A program made the translations under genes and the position numbers. Under the pieces are notes generated by a model. The model did not search any database and had not been told where the DNA came from. It saw only the letters and a program-made list of their open reading frames with translations. Positions 14,792-22,222 of a DNA stretch of 22,222 nt are shown here, piece by piece. The stretch spans positions 1-22,222 of the IMG/VR virus record IMGVR_UViG_3300006916_000449, one strand, 5' to 3'. Positions within the stretch are counted from its first letter, which is position 1; each line of letters opens with the position of its first letter. This DNA is from a virus.

Positions 14792-15463
14792 ATGGCAGTA
14801 GCACCATTAAATAAATTTATAACTGTAGCAGTACCGGTTGCACCTGGAATTAATACTGTATATACAACTCCTGTTGGTGTAAGTGCTATTGTATTATATG
14901 CCGGAGTTTCAAATGTTGGTTTAGGAACGACTACTTCATATCCAACAGTAACGTTTACGCACCAAAGAAAATCCACGGGAACAAGAACATTTGGTAATAC
15001 CAGAGATACGAGAATTGTAAAAGATATTGAGGTGCTACCGAATGATACATTGTTTCTTATTGATGGAAGATTAGTCTTAGAAAGAACTGCTGCTGTATCG
15101 GATTCATTGACTATTATTAGTGATCAGCATGGTGTCAGAGATATTCAGGGTGTTGAATATCATGCTCCTAATGGGGTAACTACTGTAACTACCACAACTC
15201 CTCATGGATTCCAAGTTGGTGATGAGATTACTATGGCAGATATTCAATTCACTTGTACGGGAGATGGATACGGAATAACCACAACGTTTTTCCCCTCACC
15301 ACAGAGAAGTTTTACTGTAGATGTATCAAATACTCCAACAACTTTTGAAGTAAATTCTGGTAAGAGTGTTGGCATTGCTCACAATCATGTTAGTGGAACA
15401 GGAAAAGTAGCACCCTTAAGATTGGAATTAACCCTTAGTATTCTTGAAAATAGTCTTGCATAA
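14792..15463 (+). CDS. Fibre-associated structural protein
   Basis: The 223-aa beta-rich protein lies between two fibre genes, starting two bases after one and ending three bases before the next. The first ~110 residues look like a compact beta domain (ITVAVPVAPGINTVYTTPVG, then IEVLPNDTLFLIDGRLVLER). The second half has TPHGFQVGDEITMADIQFTC, then TFEVNSGKSVGIAHNHVSG. I recall this HGF-x-GD...C...H-x-x-VSG pattern in several cyanomyovirus structural proteins. I cannot assign a T4 gene. Context suggests a collar, hinge or connector between baseplate and fibre. No frameshift or truncation is seen. Confidence 0.65.
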   Translation: MAVAPLNKFITVAVPVAPGINTVYTTPVGVSAIVLYAGVSNVGLGTTTSYPTVTFTHQRKSTGTRTFGNTRDTRIVKDIEVLPNDTLFLIDGRLVLERTAAVSDSLTIISDQHGVRDIQGVEYHAPNGVTTVTTTTPHGFQVGDEITMADIQFTCTGDGYGITTTFFPSPQRSFTVDVSNTPTTFEVNSGKSVGIAHNHVSGTGKVAPLRLELTLSILENSLA

Positions 15464-15465
15464 CA

Positions 15466-18400
15466 ATGGCAAAATATTTAAGCGGAAGAGTAAAAAGAAA
15501 AGAACAATCCAAAGTAGCAATTTCTACGGATCGCTACCGTTATCTTGGACTTAATGAAACTGAACCAAATTTAGGTGATCCTCTTTCCGGGACATTTCAA
15601 GACACTCCACCTGCTGGTACAAGATATCAAATAGTTTCCGTTGAAGGATATCCTGGAGAAAGATATTGGATTCCTGTTGAGGGTGGAATCATTCCAGGAT
15701 CTATTACTGTCTATGATGAATCTACTAAACTTGTTGGTAATATTAGTAGTATAACTCAACTCAATTTTATTGGTGCTGCTATAACTGCAACATCAGATTC
15801 ATTTAAAGAAACAACATTAACTTTAAGTGGCAATCATAGTTTTTCTGTTGGTTTAGGTATTACACAGGGTAACAATAATGTTACTGGTTTTGTAAAATAT
15901 TCTACAACAACAGTTGGATATGTTACTGTCACTAATGTTGAGGGATCGTTTGCTCAAAATGCAAGTGATGAAATTTATGAGGATGGAGTAACCACTGGAT
16001 TAACCGTAGATTCTTTATCTTCGATTATTGAGACTGGAGTTAAAGCAGACATAACTGTTTCTCCACAATTCTTTTCTGAAAATAAAGAATTAATATTTAA
16101 TGATAATGGGGAATTTAATGGTGCTAGTGTTTATTGGGATAAGTCTAATACACGATTAGGTATTAATAGTAGTGATCCTGCACATACTTTAGATGTTACA
16201 GGAGATATTGATGTAAGTGGTAGCATTAAAGTTGGAGCAACTATCTATGATAGTGATGGTGATCCAGGAACTGACGGGCAAATTCTTGCGAAGGGAGCAG
16301 GAAATCCTGGGACAATAGATTGGGTTCGTTTGGAATCTATTATTACTGGTGCTGGTGGAACAATTGGTAATATTCAGTTTCATGGCACTACTGGATTGGT
16401 TCAGGGTGATGATGAATTAAATTTCAATCCTTATAATGAGTTTATTGGTATTGGTACTAATGATCCGGCACAGAAGTTTCAAGTTGGAGTAGATGGAAAA
16501 AGATATACAACAAAGAAATTAACTTTAGATAGTGCTATAGGTGATAATTATAGTGCAGGAGATTTAGTTCAATTGAGAACGGCAGCTTCTCCATTTGGAC
16601 TGCAGGATATATTTGGAACTCTTGTATATGATGTACCTTCTGCTGGAACAGCACTAACGGTTAGAAATAGTAATTACGAAACAAAAGGTACTCAATGGAG
16701 TTCTTTTACTGGTAATGGGTATAGAATATACTTTAATAACACTGTTTTAGCTACTGGCAGGTATATAACTTCTGTTGGAAATGATGCCACCATACCAGAA
16801 ACTACCTACGAGGGAGATGATGTCTTTGTAGTTACTAGCACTGGTGATGTTGGTATTGGCACAGTAAATCCAAGGACAAAGAGAGATTCTACGACAGTTA
16901 ATTTAGATGTTGCCGGTGATGTTTTATTTAAAGGTGATAATAACTATGATCTTCACTGGGACAAGAGTGCTTATAGTTTAATACTCGATGATAATGCCAA
17001 GTTTGCCGCAGGCACTGACTCTGATTTAGAAATATATCATAATGGCACTACTGGATATATTGAAAACAACACCGGACATTTTTATATTAGAAATGCTGGG
17101 TCAAATATTAATTCAAACATTTATATTCAGGCAAGAAGTGGAGAAAATAGTATTATTTGTAACGATGATGCTGGCATAGATCTTTATTATAATAATAGTA
17201 GAAAAGCATATACAGATATCAGTGGTTTTCGTATAGATGGTAGATTATATGTTGATCACAGCACATCAGAGTTTCATGGAGATGTAATATTTGATGGAAA
17301 TACTGCTGGTCGTGATATTTACTTTGATGTGAGTGAAAACTCTTTATATGCTTATGATAATGCAGAATTTCGTGTAGGGACAACTGCCGACCTACGAATT
17401 TACCATGATTCTACACTCACCAAAACATATGTTGGGTTAGATTCTAGTGGTGGTAAGACATTAGACTTCGTTTCTTTTGATAATAATCTTGGCATAAGCA
17501 CTGCCATGAGAGTGACACATGTTAATAGTGGAGATAATTATAATACTTATGTAAATCTATACTATAATGGAGTTGAAAAATTAGAAGTAACGGAAAATGG
17601 TATTGATGTAACGGGTCATGTAGAAACCGATACATTAAATGTTTCTTCTGCATCAACTATTTCTAATATTAAGATTGGTGGTCTTGGTGGAAATCTTTCT
17701 AATACAATAGATACAACTTCTGGAAATTTAATTATTAATGCTCAAGGTGGTTCTAATACAATTGTTACTGATAGCGAACTGCAAATTAATAGTACTGAAC
17801 CAACCACTGGTAATAATGATGGTGCTTTAATTGTTGCTGGTGGTGTTCATATCAGAAGTGATTTGATATTATGTAATGATCCTGATATCGTGGATACTAT
17901 TGACCCCGTTAAAGTTGGTATTGCAACAAGAACTCCTGTTGATAGACTTCAAATAGGATCACGGAACGAATTTATACCAGTTGTAAATACAAATACTGGA
18001 GATCTTGCTGCTCCTGTTGGTGGTTTGGGTACCAATGAAATTACTGGAATCACAATATCTGGATCTGGTATTGTATTGGGACAAGAAGTAAAATCTGGAT
18101 TCCATACAGTTGGCACGAAGATTTCAAATATTGTTGGAAATACAATTATTGTTGATACTTATGCAACTAATACTGTAGCACAAACTAATGTTCCTATTAC
18201 TTTTGGTATAAGAAATGATAGTGCTGTTATTGCTATTGGACAAACCGGTTCTGTTGGAATAGGCACTACAAGTGCCGAAGCAAAATTAGATGTTCGTGGT
18301 AATTTACAAGTTACTGGAATTGCATCAGTCAGTGAAACTATAAAAGTTGGTGCGGCTGTAACGATTTCATCAAGTGGAGATACATTCATATCTGGTATCA

Positions 18401-21400
18401 CATCTGTAGGCACTGGTGTGACCATTACTCCATCTAATGGAGGTATTGCCGTCACCGGAATTATAACAGCAACTGGTGGATTTATTGGCACAGTTAATAG
18501 TAGTGATATTGTTGGTGATATAACAGCAACTAATATTAATGTTACCGAAGAAAGTACTGATGCCGAGTGTAATATAGTTTTTGTAACCGCATCTAATGGA
18601 ATTCTTCCACCAAAAACTAATGCCAACTTAACTTATGATTCAAGTACTGGAAAATTGCAATCTGCTAGTTTTGAGGGTGATGGATCTTTACTGACTGGTG
18701 TTATTGGTGTAGGCACTGGCGTTGAACTTCAATCAAATGGAACTTCGGTTGGAGCTGCAGCAACAATTAATTTTAGTGGAGGATTTAATGTATTACTTTC
18801 TACTTCAAGTGGTGTTGCGACAGTAACTCCAACAGCAACGGATAGAAGTGTTTTCTCTCATTATTCTGATTATGCAAGTCATAGTGAAACATCAAATTAT
18901 GCATACGGTATTGTAGGTATTGCAAACACTTCTTACAATGAAGTAGGAATACTTACTGCAAATTCATCTTCTGCAGATAGTTTTGGATGGTCAGTAGCAA
19001 CCAGTGCTGATGGCAAGACTATTGTTGTTGGAGATCGCTTTGGTGATGGTAATGCAACAGATTCAGGCGCAGTTTATGTCTTTGATCGTGAAGGAAATAC
19101 CTATAGTCAAGTAGGTGTCTTGACAGGTTCTTATTCTACCGATAATTATGATAATTTTGGACAAGCAGTAGCAACCAGTGCCGATGGTAAGACCATTGTT
19201 GTTGGTGCTTTTGATGATGAAACTTCTGGCACTACTGGTTATGGTCTTGTTTATGTTTATGATCGTGTTGGAAATGACTTTAATGAAGTAGCAATTTTAA
19301 CTGGTTCTTATGCCACCGAATCTTTTGATTACTTTGGATGGTCAGTAGCAACCAGTGCCGATGGTAATACTATTATTGTTGGTGCTTATGGTGATGAAAC
19401 TTCTGGCACTACTGGTCATGGTCTTGTTTATGTTTATGATCGTGTTGGAAATGACTTTAATGAAGTAGCAATTTTAACAGCATCTGATCAAGGTGCAGGT
19501 GATTCTTTTGGACAGGATGTTGCATGTAGTGTTGATGGTAAGACTATTGTTGTTGGTGCTGGTGGTCATGACGATCTTTCGGGACATACATCTTCAGGCG
19601 CAGTTTATGTCTTTGATCGTGTTGGAGATGATTTTAATGAAGTAGGAATTTTAACAGCATTTGACAGTAATAATTACTACTTTTTTGGAAATGAAGTAGC
19701 AACTAGTGCTGATGGCAAAACTATTTTTGTTGGTAGAAGTTCTATTTCTGCTAATCAACCTGGTGCTGTTTATGTTTATGATCGTGTTGAAAATGACTTT
19801 AATCAAGTAGGAATTTTAACAGGTTTTTATGCCGATGATGATGATCAATTTGGGATCTCTGTGGCATGTAGTGCCGATGGTAAGACGATTATTGTAGGAG
19901 CTCAAAGTGATGAGTATCCTGGTTCTGGCAATGGTTCTGGTCTCGTTTATGTTTTTAATCGTCAGGGAAACAACTTTAATGAAGTAGGAATTCTCACCGG
20001 ATCTTATGCTTCTAATACTGGTGATTATTTTGGACATTCTGTAGCAACCAGTGCCGATGGTAAGACCATTATCGTTGGTGCTTACAATGATGAGATTAAT
20101 AGTGAACAAGGTCTTGTTTATGTTTTCGATCAAAATGTAAATACAAAATCACTTTTAAGGACTATAGATGAAAAAAATATAATTATAGAATCTAATTTAA
20201 CAGTAACGGGTGATATTAAAGGAACTGCAGATAATGCCGATAGAAGTATTTTCTCTTCCTATTCCGATTATGCAAGTCATAGTGAAACATCAAATGGATC
20301 TTATAATCTTGTAGGTATTGGATCAACTTATATTGAAGTAGGTGCTATAGAACTTGATAATCCTAACTCTAACGATGAATTTGGACACACAGTAGCAACC
20401 AGTGCTGATGGTAAGACCATTATCGTTGGTGCTCCCGATCATGATACTAATTCATTATCAAATGTAGGTGCAGTTTATGTCTTTGATCGTGAAGGAAATA
20501 CTTATAGTCAAGTAGGTTTCTTTACTGGTTCTTATGCTACCAGTAGCAGCGATTATTTTGGACAAGAAATTGCATGTAGTGCCGATGGTAAAACCATAGT
20601 TGTTGGCAACCAATATAGTGAATTACCAGGATCGGAGTCGAATAGTGGACTTGTTTATGTCTTTGATCGTGTTGGAAATGATTTTAATGAAGTCGGTATC
20701 TTAACCGGATCTTATGCTTCTCAAAATAGTGATAATTTTGGATCGTCAGTAGCAACCAGTGCCGATGGTAAGACTATTGTTGTTGGTGCTCTTCTGGATG
20801 AGAAGGGTGTTGATAGTGTTGATGGCGGAGGTGTAGTTTATGTCTTTGATCGTGTTGGAAATGATTTTAATGAAGTAGGTATTCTAACAGTATCAAGTGG
20901 TGCATTTGTTTTTGATTATTTTGGATATTCTGTAGCAACCAGTGCCGATGGTAAGACTATTGCTGTTGGTGCGTATGGTGATGAAAGTGGCGTAACAGTA
21001 ACTGATGTAGGTGCAATTTATGTCTTTGATCGTGTTGGAAATGATTTTAATCAAGTAGGTATTCTAACAGCATCTTACGATACCGTGCGCTATGACTTTG
21101 GACGCGAAGTAGCAATCAGTGCCGATGGTAAGACTATTATTGGTAGTGCTTATTATGAGTCTGGGACCGGTGATCCTACTAAAGGCACTGTTCATGTCTT
21201 TGATCGTGTTGGAAATGATTTTAATGAAGTAGGTATTCTAACAGCAGGAACTGAATATGCTGATAATCATGATTATTTTGGATGGTCAGTTGCATGTAGT
21301 GCCGATGGTAAGACTATTTTTGTTGGTGCTCCCAATGATGAATATTCATCTACTTCTACTACTGGCATTGTTCATGTTTTTAATCGTCAGGGAAATAACT

Positions 21401-21996
21401 TTAATAAAGTAGGTATTATAACCGGTTCTTATGCTACTAATCTTGCTGATAAATTTGGATACGCAGTGGCATGTAGTGCAGATGGTAAGTCTGTTATTGC
21501 TTCTGCTCTCAATGATGAGATTGGAGGTACTAGTGCTGCCGGTGTCGTTTATGTCTTCGATCAAACAACAGTTGCCAGAGATGCAATTACGGCAACAGAT
21601 ACTGGTGTTTTAATTACCGGAGATCTCAATGTAACTGGTGATATTACTGCATTCTATACTTCTGATGAAAGATTAAAGGATAATATCACTCCAATTGATG
21701 ATCCTTTGGCAAAGGTAATATCAATTAGTGGTAACACATTCGATTGGAATCAAAATTCCAATAAGTCTGGTCATGATGTTGGTGTTATTGCACAAGAAAT
21801 AAAAGAAATTCTGCCAGAAGCTGTTACTGAAAGAGATAATGGGTATCTTGCGGTTGATTATTATAAAGTAATTCCTCTCCTAATTGAGGCAATCAAGGAA
21901 CTTTCTGAAGATAGAAATATCATAACTTCTAAAAACGGAGTTAAGTATCGTTTCGTTGTTGACGATGATGGAAACCTATCAACTGAGAAGGTCTAG
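15466..21996 (+). CDS. Giant tail fibre with two seven-bladed propellers and S74 chaperone
   Basis: The 2176-aa protein begins with a probable virion-attachment region (1 to about 110). Fibre segments with GI(G/N)xxxP motifs follow (LGINSSDPAH near 232, IGIGTNDPAQ near 328, VGIGTVNPRT near 462), then a beta-rich shaft (480-800). Residues 1126-1556 and 1592-2033 are two copies of a seven-repeat FG-GAP-like array: (Y/S)FG-x-x-VA(T/C)SADGKTI-x-VGA...VYVFDR-x-GN-x-FNEVGIL, period about 59 residues. The C-terminus is an S74 intramolecular chaperone starting at SDERLKDN with catalytic S2066 and K2071, then GHDVGVIAQEIKEILPEAV. Autocleavage would remove the last ~111 residues after trimerisation. 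The propellers sit next to the distal end and are the likely receptor-binding parts. Confidence 0.85.
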   Translation: MAKYLSGRVKRKEQSKVAISTDRYRYLGLNETEPNLGDPLSGTFQDTPPAGTRYQIVSVEGYPGERYWIPVEGGIIPGSITVYDESTKLVGNISSITQLNFIGAAITATSDSFKETTLTLSGNHSFSVGLGITQGNNNVTGFVKYSTTTVGYVTVTNVEGSFAQNASDEIYEDGVTTGLTVDSLSSIIETGVKADITVSPQFFSENKELIFNDNGEFNGASVYWDKSNTRLGINSSDPAHTLDVTGDIDVSGSIKVGATIYDSDGDPGTDGQILAKGAGNPGTIDWVRLESIITGAGGTIGNIQFHGTTGLVQGDDELNFNPYNEFIGIGTNDPAQKFQVGVDGKRYTTKKLTLDSAIGDNYSAGDLVQLRTAASPFGLQDIFGTLVYDVPSAGTALTVRNSNYETKGTQWSSFTGNGYRIYFNNTVLATGRYITSVGNDATIPETTYEGDDVFVVTSTGDVGIGTVNPRTKRDSTTVNLDVAGDVLFKGDNNYDLHWDKSAYSLILDDNAKFAAGTDSDLEIYHNGTTGYIENNTGHFYIRNAGSNINSNIYIQARSGENSIICNDDAGIDLYYNNSRKAYTDISGFRIDGRLYVDHSTSEFHGDVIFDGNTAGRDIYFDVSENSLYAYDNAEFRVGTTADLRIYHDSTLTKTYVGLDSSGGKTLDFVSFDNNLGISTAMRVTHVNSGDNYNTYVNLYYNGVEKLEVTENGIDVTGHVETDTLNVSSASTISNIKIGGLGGNLSNTIDTTSGNLIINAQGGSNTIVTDSELQINSTEPTTGNNDGALIVAGGVHIRSDLILCNDPDIVDTIDPVKVGIATRTPVDRLQIGSRNEFIPVVNTNTGDLAAPVGGLGTNEITGITISGSGIVLGQEVKSGFHTVGTKISNIVGNTIIVDTYATNTVAQTNVPITFGIRNDSAVIAIGQTGSVGIGTTSAEAKLDVRGNLQVTGIASVSETIKVGAAVTISSSGDTFISGITSVGTGVTITPSNGGIAVTGIITATGGFIGTVNSSDIVGDITATNINVTEESTDAECNIVFVTASNGILPPKTNANLTYDSSTGKLQSASFEGDGSLLTGVIGVGTGVELQSNGTSVGAAATINFSGGFNVLLSTSSGVATVTPTATDRSVFSHYSDYASHSETSNYAYGIVGIANTSYNEVGILTANSSSADSFGWSVATSADGKTIVVGDRFGDGNATDSGAVYVFDREGNTYSQVGVLTGSYSTDNYDNFGQAVATSADGKTIVVGAFDDETSGTTGYGLVYVYDRVGNDFNEVAILTGSYATESFDYFGWSVATSADGNTIIVGAYGDETSGTTGHGLVYVYDRVGNDFNEVAILTASDQGAGDSFGQDVACSVDGKTIVVGAGGHDDLSGHTSSGAVYVFDRVGDDFNEVGILTAFDSNNYYFFGNEVATSADGKTIFVGRSSISANQPGAVYVYDRVENDFNQVGILTGFYADDDDQFGISVACSADGKTIIVGAQSDEYPGSGNGSGLVYVFNRQGNNFNEVGILTGSYASNTGDYFGHSVATSADGKTIIVGAYNDEINSEQGLVYVFDQNVNTKSLLRTIDEKNIIIESNLTVTGDIKGTADNADRSIFSSYSDYASHSETSNGSYNLVGIGSTYIEVGAIELDNPNSNDEFGHTVATSADGKTIIVGAPDHDTNSLSNVGAVYVFDREGNTYSQVGFFTGSYATSSSDYFGQEIACSADGKTIVVGNQYSELPGSESNSGLVYVFDRVGNDFNEVGILTGSYASQNSDNFGSSVATSADGKTIVVGALLDEKGVDSVDGGGVVYVFDRVGNDFNEVGILTVSSGAFVFDYFGYSVATSADGKTIAVGAYGDESGVTVTDVGAIYVFDRVGNDFNQVGILTASYDTVRYDFGREVAISADGKTIIGSAYYESGTGDPTKGTVHVFDRVGNDFNEVGILTAGTEYADNHDYFGWSVACSADGKTIFVGAPNDEYSSTSTTGIVHVFNRQGNNFNKVGIITGSYATNLADKFGYAVACSADGKSVIASALNDEIGGTSAAGVVYVFDQTTVARDAITATDTGVLITGDLNVTGDITAFYTSDERLKDNITPIDDPLAKVISISGNTFDWNQNSNKSGHDVGVIAQEIKEILPEAVTERDNGYLAVDYYKVIPLLIEAIKELSEDRNIITSKNGVKYRFVVDDDGNLSTEKV
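18841..20133 (+). repeat. First propeller unit (seven FG-GAP-like blades)
   Basis: The unit begins with the linker DRSVFSHYSDYASHSETSN and a lone NEVGIL strand, then seven blades. Their FG pairs start at 18982, 19156, 19333, 19507, 19684, 19849 and 20029 (spacings 58, 59, 58, 59, 55, 60 codons). It ends at YVFDQ without the final NEVGIL strand. The N-terminal strand would therefore complete blade seven, as in Velcro-closed propellers. Confidence 0.9.
20239..21564 (+). repeat. Second propeller unit (seven FG-GAP-like blades)
   Basis: It starts with nearly the same linker (DRSIFSSYSDYASHSETSN), 1398 bases (466 codons) after the first copy. Its FG pairs start at 20380, 20557, 20737, 20920, 21097, 21277 and 21454. 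It also ends at YVFDQ. Blade 1 in both units carries REGNTYSQVG and blade 6 in both carries NRQGNNFN, so the whole unit was duplicated. Both units are followed by a LxVTGDI strand that leads to the next module. Confidence 0.9.
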
Positions 21997-22023
21997 GACA
22001 CTCACCCGACTGGCACACACCCC

Positions 22024-22052
22024 TTGACCACCCGGTCCAGATGCCCTATAAT
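22024..22052 (+). promoter_or_regulatory. Near-consensus sigma70 promoter
   Basis: TTGACC (22024-22029) and TATAAT (22047-22052) are separated by exactly 17 bases. This is an excellent host sigma70-type promoter, 5/6 plus 6/6. Transcription would start near 22059, giving a leader of about 17 bases before the ATG at 22076. It lies in a 79-base gap of about 57% GC (my count). It differs in type from the late octamers elsewhere and marks the change from late to probably early genes. No terminator hairpin for the fibre gene is visible in this gap. Confidence 0.85.
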
Positions 22053-22075
22053 ATGGGGGTAATCAACGGAACAGC

Positions 22076-22222
22076 ATGAACGAGTACGTCAAAGGCATTG
22101 TGATCGACATTTGCTCTCGCTCTTTCCTTCTGCTCAGCAGCGAAGGAGATGAGAAGTTCGTAGAGTGCGATACTGTCGATCAATTTATGAATGTCCTCGA
22201 AGTTGTAACTGCCAATTTGGAA
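22076..22222 (+). CDS. 5' end of a small unidentified, probably early, protein (partial)
   Basis: An open frame of 49 codons starts at ATG 22076 and runs off the right edge. It encodes MNEYVKGIVIDICSRSFLLL and continues with an acidic, helical segment (EGDEKFVECD, DQFMNVLEVV). No strong ribosome-binding site is seen; GGA at 22069 is weak. The gene lies directly behind a sigma70-type promoter, so early or middle expression by host polymerase is likely. GC is about 44% by my count, higher than the tail genes. I do not recognise the family. Confidence 0.65.
   Translation, partial: MNEYVKGIVIDICSRSFLLLSSEGDEKFVECDTVDQFMNVLEVVTANLE

Noticed and set aside
18159-18626. 155-codon minus-strand open frame in the fibre gene
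   Set aside because: It is a shadow of the repetitive Gly/Thr/Ile-rich fibre codons, with no independent evidence.
18960-21540. Repeat array considered as CRISPR or a non-coding tandem repeat
   Set aside because: The repeats are about 174 bases apart, imperfect and in frame, and they encode propeller blades. There is no short direct repeat with unique spacers.

Overview
The window is part of the tail and baseplate gene cluster of a T4-like myovirus. It is most like the marine cyanomyoviruses of Synechococcus and Prochlorococcus. I base this on recognisable T4-type gp53, gp48, gp4, gp54-like, gp26, gp27 and gp5-OB proteins, AT-rich coding sequence, T4-like late promoter octamers (NATAAATA and variants), very tight gene packing, and giant fibre proteins with GIGTxxP motifs and an S74 chaperone end. 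No photosynthesis or metabolic gene is visible, so the host assignment is an inference.

Layout. Positions 1-183 hold the 3' end of an unidentified plus-strand gene and its intrinsic terminator. A minus-strand block (182-2847) carries head-completion nuclease gp4, a small unidentified protein, tube cap gp48 and baseplate wedge gp53. A 41-bp divergent promoter region (2848-2888) separates it from a long plus-strand block. That block runs: gp54-like tube initiator; gp26-type protein with an apparent programmed -1 frameshift into a 62-codon extension; tape-measure-like protein; a second tape-measure-like protein ending in an M23-type metallopeptidase domain; gp27-like hub; lysozyme-less gp5 OB protein; a 496-aa structural protein; a beta-helical spike protein; and three fibre or appendage proteins of 1020, 223 and 2176 aa. 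The window ends with a GC-richer intergenic region holding a near-consensus sigma70 promoter and the start of another small gene. There is no gene-free stretch longer than 300 bases. I saw no tRNA, IS element, CRISPR array or integrase.

How the genes fit together. gp54, gp48 and gp53 build the baseplate around the hub (gp27, gp5). The tape-measure proteins set tail length, with gp26 and its frameshift product as the likely tail/hub assembly factor. The gp5 needle appears to be split into separate OB and beta-helix genes with no lysozyme domain. The M23 domain could supply wall-cutting activity from the neighbouring tape-measure-like protein. The fibre genes at the end probably determine host recognition.

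Most notable observations: (1) the M23 domain appears circularly permuted, with HxH before HxxxD and AHLS; (2) the 2176-aa fibre carries two complete seven-bladed FG-GAP-like propellers made by whole-unit duplication; (3) a textbook T TTT TTC slippery site joins the gp26-type gene to its extension; (4) a mirror-symmetric pair of late promoters abuts the two divergent start codons.
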